A model generated the notes under the pieces. That model was not told the origin of the DNA. It worked only from the letters and a program-made list of their open reading frames with translations, and did no database searches. Positions 60,522 through 64,000 of a stretch of DNA of 64,000 nucleotides are shown here, piece after piece. This DNA is from Tautonia plasticadhaerens (GTDB lineage Bacteria > Planctomycetota > Planctomycetia > Isosphaerales > Isosphaeraceae). Location: NCBI RefSeq assembly GCF_007752535.1, contig NZ_CP036426.1:8556001-8620000 (forward strand), read 5' to 3'. The number at the start of each line of letters is the position of its first letter. The stretch's first letter is position 1. Position numbers and translations under genes: made by a program.

Positions 60522-60629
60522 GCGGGTGTCACTGGTGGGAGGCCGTTCCTGGCTAGCACTGGCGGCTTGCCCGCCAATGTTCCGGCCTGATCGAAGACAC
60601 TGGCGGGCAAGCCGCCAGTGCCACCCGCC
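60522..60629. repeat. 108-bp palindromic element, copy 1
   Basis: The element starts GCGGGTGTCACTGGTGGGA and ends CCAGTGCCACCCGCC. It contains inner arms at 60556-60580 and 60597-60621 (25 bp, one mismatch) around a 16-nt loop. The outer ends are also inverted repeats of each other (about 14 bp, one mismatch), so two alternative hairpins are possible. A second copy of the same length lies at 61384-61491. Confidence 0.85.
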
Positions 60630-60804
60630 CGCTGACGGTGCAGGCCTCGAAGACGACGAGGTCGGGTCGGGCGCGGTCGAGCATCCCCCTCAGGGCGTCG
60701 GGGTTGGTGGGGATGGTGGCGTAGGCGGCCTCCTGGGTCTCGGTGTCGTAGGTACAGGCGACGCCCTTGAACTTGCCGAGGTCGATGCCGATGATGATGG
60801 CCAT
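60628..60804 (-). pseudogene. IS110-family transposase remnant (N-terminal fragment)
   Basis: From the ATG at 60804 the minus strand reads MAIIIGIDLGKFKGVACTYD, then ATIPTNPDALRGML and RPDLVVFEACTVSG. This is the N-terminal DEDD domain of IS110-type transposases (the D of GIDLGK and the E of FEAC). The homology stops exactly where the palindromic element copy 1 begins (60629). The reading frame continues only into the repeat. The remaining about 250 residues are absent. It is a truncated relic, not a functional enzyme. Confidence 0.85.
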
Positions 60805-60914
60805 GGCCGTGGGGATCCTTGGCGCGGTGGCATTGGGATCGGTCAACCACCTCAAGGTTACCCTCCGAGGCGGCCCCACGGCTTACATGGATTCTTCAGG
60901 CGGCGGGAGGTCTC

Positions 60915-61295
60915 ATGAGCTACCGTCGATCTATCCCGGTGGTGAGCGCCCTGAGCCTGGAAGAGTCCCTCCGATATTGGACGTCGGTGATGGGCTTTCA
61001 TCAGTGCTTCTCGTACGGCGATCCCCCGGTGTACGCAGGAGTGGAGCGGGACGGGGTCGAGATCTATCTCACGCACGACCCGAACCTGGTAACGTCCATG
61101 AAAGAAGCCGGATCGCATCCCGAGGTGTTCCTCTGGGTGTCGGACGTACGGCACTCGTATGAGGAGCACCGCGCCCGTGGTGCGACGGTTGTCGAGGCCC
61201 TCACCGATCGCCCGTGGGGGGCGAGGCAATATGTGCTCGAGGATCCCAACGGCTACTTCATCAAGGTCGCCGAACCCATTGTTCCGGAGGACTGA
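60915..61295 (+). CDS. VOC superfamily (glyoxalase/bleomycin-resistance-like) protein
   Basis: The ATG at 60915 follows GGGAGG. The 126-residue protein has the VOC fold pattern: IPVVSALSLEESLRYWTSVMGF at the N-terminus (first beta-alpha module), GVERDGVEIYLTHDP, then VSDVRHSYEEHRARGATVVE and YVLEDPNGYFIKVAEP, with the C-terminal DPNGY/E motif. VOC proteins include dioxygenases, glyoxalases and antibiotic-binding proteins. The exact type cannot be read. It lies between the IS110 remnant and the second palindromic element. Confidence 0.88.
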   Translation: MSYRRSIPVVSALSLEESLRYWTSVMGFHQCFSYGDPPVYAGVERDGVEIYLTHDPNLVTSMKEAGSHPEVFLWVSDVRHSYEEHRARGATVVEALTDRPWGARQYVLEDPNGYFIKVAEPIVPED

Positions 61296-61383
61296 GCGCC
61301 GCCGACGAAACCGGGGCGAGAGCCCATGGCCCTCGTCTCCCGGCCAGCGTGCGAGTGTCCCAGGGGAAGCCTTCGTGCTCCGC

Positions 61384-61491
61384 GCGGGTGTCACTGGTGG
61401 GAGGCTATGCCTGGGTGGCACTGGCGGCTTGCCCGCCCGTGTTCCGGCCTGGTAGAAGACACGGGCGGGCAAGCCGCCAGTGCCACCCGCC
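61384..61491. repeat. 108-bp palindromic element, copy 2
   Basis: Same start GCGGGTGTCACTGGTGGGA and end as copy 1. The inner arms are perfect: 29 bp at 61414-61442 and 61459-61487, loop of 16 nt (TCCGGCCTGGTAGAAG against TCCGGCCTGATCGAAG in copy 1). The outer ends again mirror each other. The two copies enclose the IS110 remnant and the VOC gene. Confidence 0.9.
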
Positions 61492-61540
61492 GCAGACCAC
61501 ACCCTTGAATTGAGCCACAACTAGATCACCGGGGATTCCG

Positions 61541-61708
61541 ATGAGTTGCGATTCCGTCGTCAAGCTCGACGCAACCGGCCCCCAGGGGCAAGAACTCTTC
61601 CTCGTGGTCGACTTCTCGACGAAAAAGGCGTCGGTGCTCATCGTCGATCCGAGGAACGGCAATCTCCAGGTGACCGACGTACAGCCGATCGACCAGCGAG
61701 CCGGTTGA
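61541..61708 (+). CDS. Small ORF (55 residues), unknown
   Basis: The ATG at 61541 opens 55 codons ending TGA at 61706-61708. The predicted protein starts MSCDSVVKLD and has alternating hydrophobic/polar strands (ELFLVVDFSTKKASVLIVDP), like a small beta-sheet protein. The composition is not that of a shadow frame. Ribosome binding site: GGGGA 6 bases upstream, weak. It may be an intact small protein or the remains of a larger gene in this disturbed region. Confidence 0.5.
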   Translation: MSCDSVVKLDATGPQGQELFLVVDFSTKKASVLIVDPRNGNLQVTDVQPIDQRAG

Positions 61709-61744
61709 TCGGTCCGTCTGGCCGGCGTTTCCGGCCCAACCGGT

Positions 61745-61893
61745 CGCTGACGTGGACCCCGGCCGCCGCGGTCGAGCTGCACGACGACTCCCACTTCGGC
61801 GTCGGCTCCGAGGCCTTCTTCGGGGCGATCGAGGGGAGGGGGTTCGAGATCTCCCACTTCGGCGAGACGACGTATTGCCGGCGGCCGGGTTGA
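61745..61893 (+). pseudogene. Possible C-terminal gene remnant
   Basis: In one frame (stop at 61891-61893) the sequence reads LTWTPAAAVELHDDSHFGVG, then SEAFFGAIEGRGFEISHF, with a composition like real protein rather than shadow. No start codon with ribosome binding site fits. The fragment lies directly after the small ORF and before the minus-strand surface gene. Low certainty. Confidence 0.25.
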
Positions 61894-61943
61894 CCCCCGC
61901 ACCCGTCGCCCCCCGGTCGTCCCGGGGGGGACCCGGGCCGGGG

Positions 61944-62621
61944 TCAGGGGCCGTGCTTGCGGAAGACGCCGGAGACGGTGAACTTGGTGGCGTTGGCGGT
62001 GGAGACCCGGGCGGCCTCGATGGCGTTGGTGGCGGTCAGGGTGTAGAGGCTGGCGGTCGCCCCCGTGGTGCCGGGCGGGGGGATGACGGTGTCGCTGAGC
62101 AGGGTGGACAGCAGGCTCTGGCTCATGGGCCGGGGGCTGTTGATCCGCCGGTTCAGGAAGGACTGCAAGGGGGTGTTGGCCTGGCCGGTGGCGCGCTGCA
62201 GCGAGCCGGGGACCCGGGAGAGCTCCTGGATGAGTTCCTGGCTCAGGAGGTTGACCCGCTGGACCGTGAGGGACTCGAAGGCGTTCCTCGCGGCCGTCAG
62301 GGCGTTCATGGGGGTGCCGGGCGGGGTGGAGGCGAGGTAGGCGGACTGGGCCTGGAGGTAGTCGGCGGTGAAGGAGTCGAAGGCGCGGTCGATGCCGTCG
62401 GAGACCCGGGAGGTGACGGAATCCCTGCCCTGGACGCCCCGGGTATAGGAGCCGATGACCCCCTGGGGCACGGGGCGGTCGAGCAGCAGTTGGGCGGCCC
62501 GGGGGCCGAGGCCGACTCCCTGGAACCAGCCCGAGCCGTTGAGGAAGGTGCGGGACTCCAGCCCGTTGGCGTCGACCCCGGCGGGGCGGAAGCGATGTCG
62601 ATGGCGTCGGCGGTCACTCAT
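61944..62621 (-). CDS. Planctomycete surface-type protein with LESRTFL leader
   Basis: The 225-residue protein starts MSDRRRHRHRFRPAG and then carries NGLESRTFLNGSG, a version of the LE-x-R-x-L-L signature. The rest is helical and Gln/Ser/Asn/Thr-rich (DSFTADYLQAQSAYLAS, TVQRVNLLSQELIQELSRVPG) with a short beta-like C-terminus. No enzyme motif. It probably is exported; function unknown. It is divergent from the PKD-domain gene, with about 350 bp between. Confidence 0.72.
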   Translation of the reverse strand: MSDRRRHRHRFRPAGVDANGLESRTFLNGSGWFQGVGLGPRAAQLLLDRPVPQGVIGSYTRGVQGRDSVTSRVSDGIDRAFDSFTADYLQAQSAYLASTPPGTPMNALTAARNAFESLTVQRVNLLSQELIQELSRVPGSLQRATGQANTPLQSFLNRRINSPRPMSQSLLSTLLSDTVIPPPGTTGATASLYTLTATNAIEAARVSTANATKFTVSGVFRKHGP

Positions 62622-62973
62622 CTCGCAATCTCCTCCTCACGGGCCGGGTCACGCCGGGGCCTCGGCACTCCCCGGGCTCGCCGGCCGCCAAATTTCGCGG
62701 GACCGCCCCGATCGGATCGGCCGGCCCGGACGCCCCGGCCGACGGGCCGCCCCGGCGCCGATCCTGGTGGTACGCTCTACCGGGCCCCCGAATGGGCGCG
62801 ATCGCGTCGGCATCGCGGGGCCCGGGGGCGGGATCGCCGGGGCGTCGCAATCGGCACCAGTGGGATGATCGGCCAGGCGGGCCTCCGACTGTGCCGTCAT
62901 TGCGGAAAATTCCCGAGGGTCCTCGCGGTCGGGGGCGATCCCGGGCCGCGGGGCCGAACGACAGGGATGGCTT
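62622..62973. other. Divergent intergenic region between two surface-protein genes
   Basis: No gene is seen. The plus-strand promoter of the PKD protein and the minus-strand promoter of the LESRTFL protein must lie here. No pair of boxes stands out. Confidence 0.35.
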
Positions 62974-64000
62974 ATGTGGTGGGAACGGAAGCTTCGGCGC
63001 CCCGGTGAGGGGCGGTCGAGGTCGAATCGACGCCGGCCGCGATCCCCCGGCTCAGGGGCGATCGATGCCCTGGAGGCCCGGGCGCTGCTGGCCGTCGACG
63101 TGACGGCGATCGCGGTCCCCGAGGGCTCGGTCTTCGACGGGACGGTCGCCACCTTCGACCTGGCCAACCTGGAGGGCCCGGCGTCGGGGCTGGAGGCGGA
63201 GGTCTCCTGGGGGGACGGCTCGGCGGCGACCCCCGGGACGATCGAGTCCGTGCCCGACTCGGACCCGATGACCTTCACCGTGACCGCCCGTCACGTCTAC
63301 GAGGAGAACGGCGCGTACCCGGTCACGGTGGTCGTCCGGGGTGCCGAAGAATCGGAGGACTCGGGCTTCGGGACGGCCGAGGTGGCCGTCACGCCGGTCG
63401 AGGCGACCGGGGCCCGGATCCTTGCCGTGCTAGGGAGGCCGTTCGACGCCGTCGTCGCCTCGTTCGAGGACGAGAACCGGTTCGAGGAGCCGGGGAACTT
63501 CTCGGCCGCGGTCGACTTCGGCGACGGCCGGGTCGCCCAGGGCCGGATCGAGCGGAACGACCGGGGCGGCTTCGACGTGAGGGCGTCGTACGCCTACACC
63601 TCCCCGCCCACCGATGCGGACGGCATGGAGCTGGACTCCTACCCGGTCGAGGTCTCGATCGCCGAGGTCGGCGCCCCGCCGCCCCCGGCGGTGGCGACGG
63701 GCTCGGCCCGGGTCATCAAGCCGACCTTCGACCTGACGGCGGTCCCGGCGGCGGTGGGGGTGGGCACGCCGATCGCCGAGCAGATCGGCACGCTGAGGCT
63801 GCTGGAGCCGGTGGGCCCCGAGGCGTTCCGCGTGCTGGTCACGGTCGGGCAGGAGGCCGGCTCGGCGGTCGACCCGGCGGTGGGGACGGTCGAGGGGGCG
63901 CTCGAGCCGGACGGCCCGGACCGGCCGGGGCAGTACCGGGTCATCCTGCCGGCGACCTTCCCGGTGCTCGGGTCGTTCCCGTACTCGGTGAGCGTCACCC
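62974..64000 (+). CDS. Large surface protein with PKD-like domains (3' end beyond window)
   Basis: The ATG at 62974 opens MWWERKLRRPGEGRSRSN, followed by IDALEARALLAVDVTAIAVP, the clearest LE-x-R-x-L-L leader in the window. The frame is open to the end (342 codons). The first beta-sandwich (about residues 40-135) has VSWGDGSAATPGTIESV and HVYEENGAYPVTVVV, typical of PKD domains. A second one (about 155-220) has AVDFGDGRVAQGRI and YAYTSPP. A third module starts near 250. This is a long secreted or cell-surface protein, perhaps adhesive. The rest of it lies outside the window. Confidence 0.85.
   Translation, partial: MWWERKLRRPGEGRSRSNRRRPRSPGSGAIDALEARALLAVDVTAIAVPEGSVFDGTVATFDLANLEGPASGLEAEVSWGDGSAATPGTIESVPDSDPMTFTVTARHVYEENGAYPVTVVVRGAEESEDSGFGTAEVAVTPVEATGARILAVLGRPFDAVVASFEDENRFEEPGNFSAAVDFGDGRVAQGRIERNDRGGFDVRASYAYTSPPTDADGMELDSYPVEVSIAEVGAPPPPAVATGSARVIKPTFDLTAVPAAVGVGTPIAEQIGTLRLLEPVGPEAFRVLVTVGQEAGSAVDPAVGTVEGALEPDGPDRPGQYRVILPATFPVLGSFPYSVSVT

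Noticed and set aside
1-64000. tRNA, rRNA and CRISPR arrays
   Set aside because: Reading both strands gave no cloverleaf-like or rRNA-like conserved segments and no regular repeat-spacer pattern; a dedicated search (tRNAscan, Infernal) could still find small RNAs I cannot see.

Overview
The window is very GC-rich, bacterial, and densely coding, with many GTG starts and one TTG start. The gene content points to a planctomycete, most likely family Isosphaeraceae (inference from content, not from a marker gene). The evidence is a DUF1559 pilin-like protein, a DUF1501 protein, a membrane-anchored Ser/Thr kinase with WD40 repeats, an ECF sigma factor fused to an exported domain, a PEP-CTERM protein, DUF4058, exported Gfo/Idh/MocA and ceramidase-like enzymes, and several surface proteins opening with the planctomycete-type LE-x-R-x-L motif. 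No rRNA, tRNA, CRISPR array or intact prophage was seen.

Layout. 1-6.3 kb: a truncated membrane gene, surE, a 0.9 kb non-coding stretch with two copies of a dispersed repeat, a lipoprotein gene with an apparent one-base frameshift, elaA-type acetyltransferase, and a four-PAS hybrid histidine kinase. 6.4-15 kb (minus strand): WD40 Ser/Thr kinase, CoA-disulfide reductase with rhodanese domain, a large polytopic membrane protein, an exported oxidoreductase. 15.3-18.1 kb: DUF4058 and a vault/SPFH-like protein. 18.2-20.7 kb: four small minus-strand membrane-associated genes divergent from a CsbD-ElaB type fusion, which reads as an envelope-stress module. 21-27.4 kb: a membrane protein, rhamnulokinase, a membrane protein, a secreted alpha/beta hydrolase and a SnoaL-like protein. 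27.4-32 kb: a Gly/Pro-repeat TPR protein, a GNAT acetyltransferase, DUF1559 and a small lipoprotein.

32.2-36 kb (minus strand): zinc-ribbon protein, larE, then an ECF sigma / zinc-binding anti-sigma / exported-protein unit. 36.4-42.7 kb: PEP-CTERM protein, hpt, two GT4 glycosyltransferases around a LysM-like protein, a small membrane protein and a YdeI-like protein. 42.8-49.4 kb: sigma-factor fusion and four secreted or membrane-anchored repeat proteins. 49.5-58 kb: DUF1501, glgC, Gp37/Gp68-like protein, PHB-depolymerase-like esterase, alkaline phosphatase, ceramidase-like hydrolase. 58-61.9 kb is the accessory part: a KSTGPRT-type protein carrying the dispersed repeat in frame, yiaA, an IS110 transposase remnant, a VOC protein, a 55-residue ORF and two 108-bp palindromic elements. 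62-64 kb holds two LE-x-R surface proteins, the second running off the end.

Many products act at or beyond the cytoplasmic membrane, and control is by membrane-tethered regulators (histidine kinase, Ser/Thr kinase, two ECF systems). The most interesting items are the vault-like protein with a fused MshEN-like N-terminus, the envelope-stress module beside it, the 30-bp dispersed repeat that has become protein-coding, and the paired 108-bp palindromic elements around the IS110 remnant. All family names come from reading the translations; no database search was possible.
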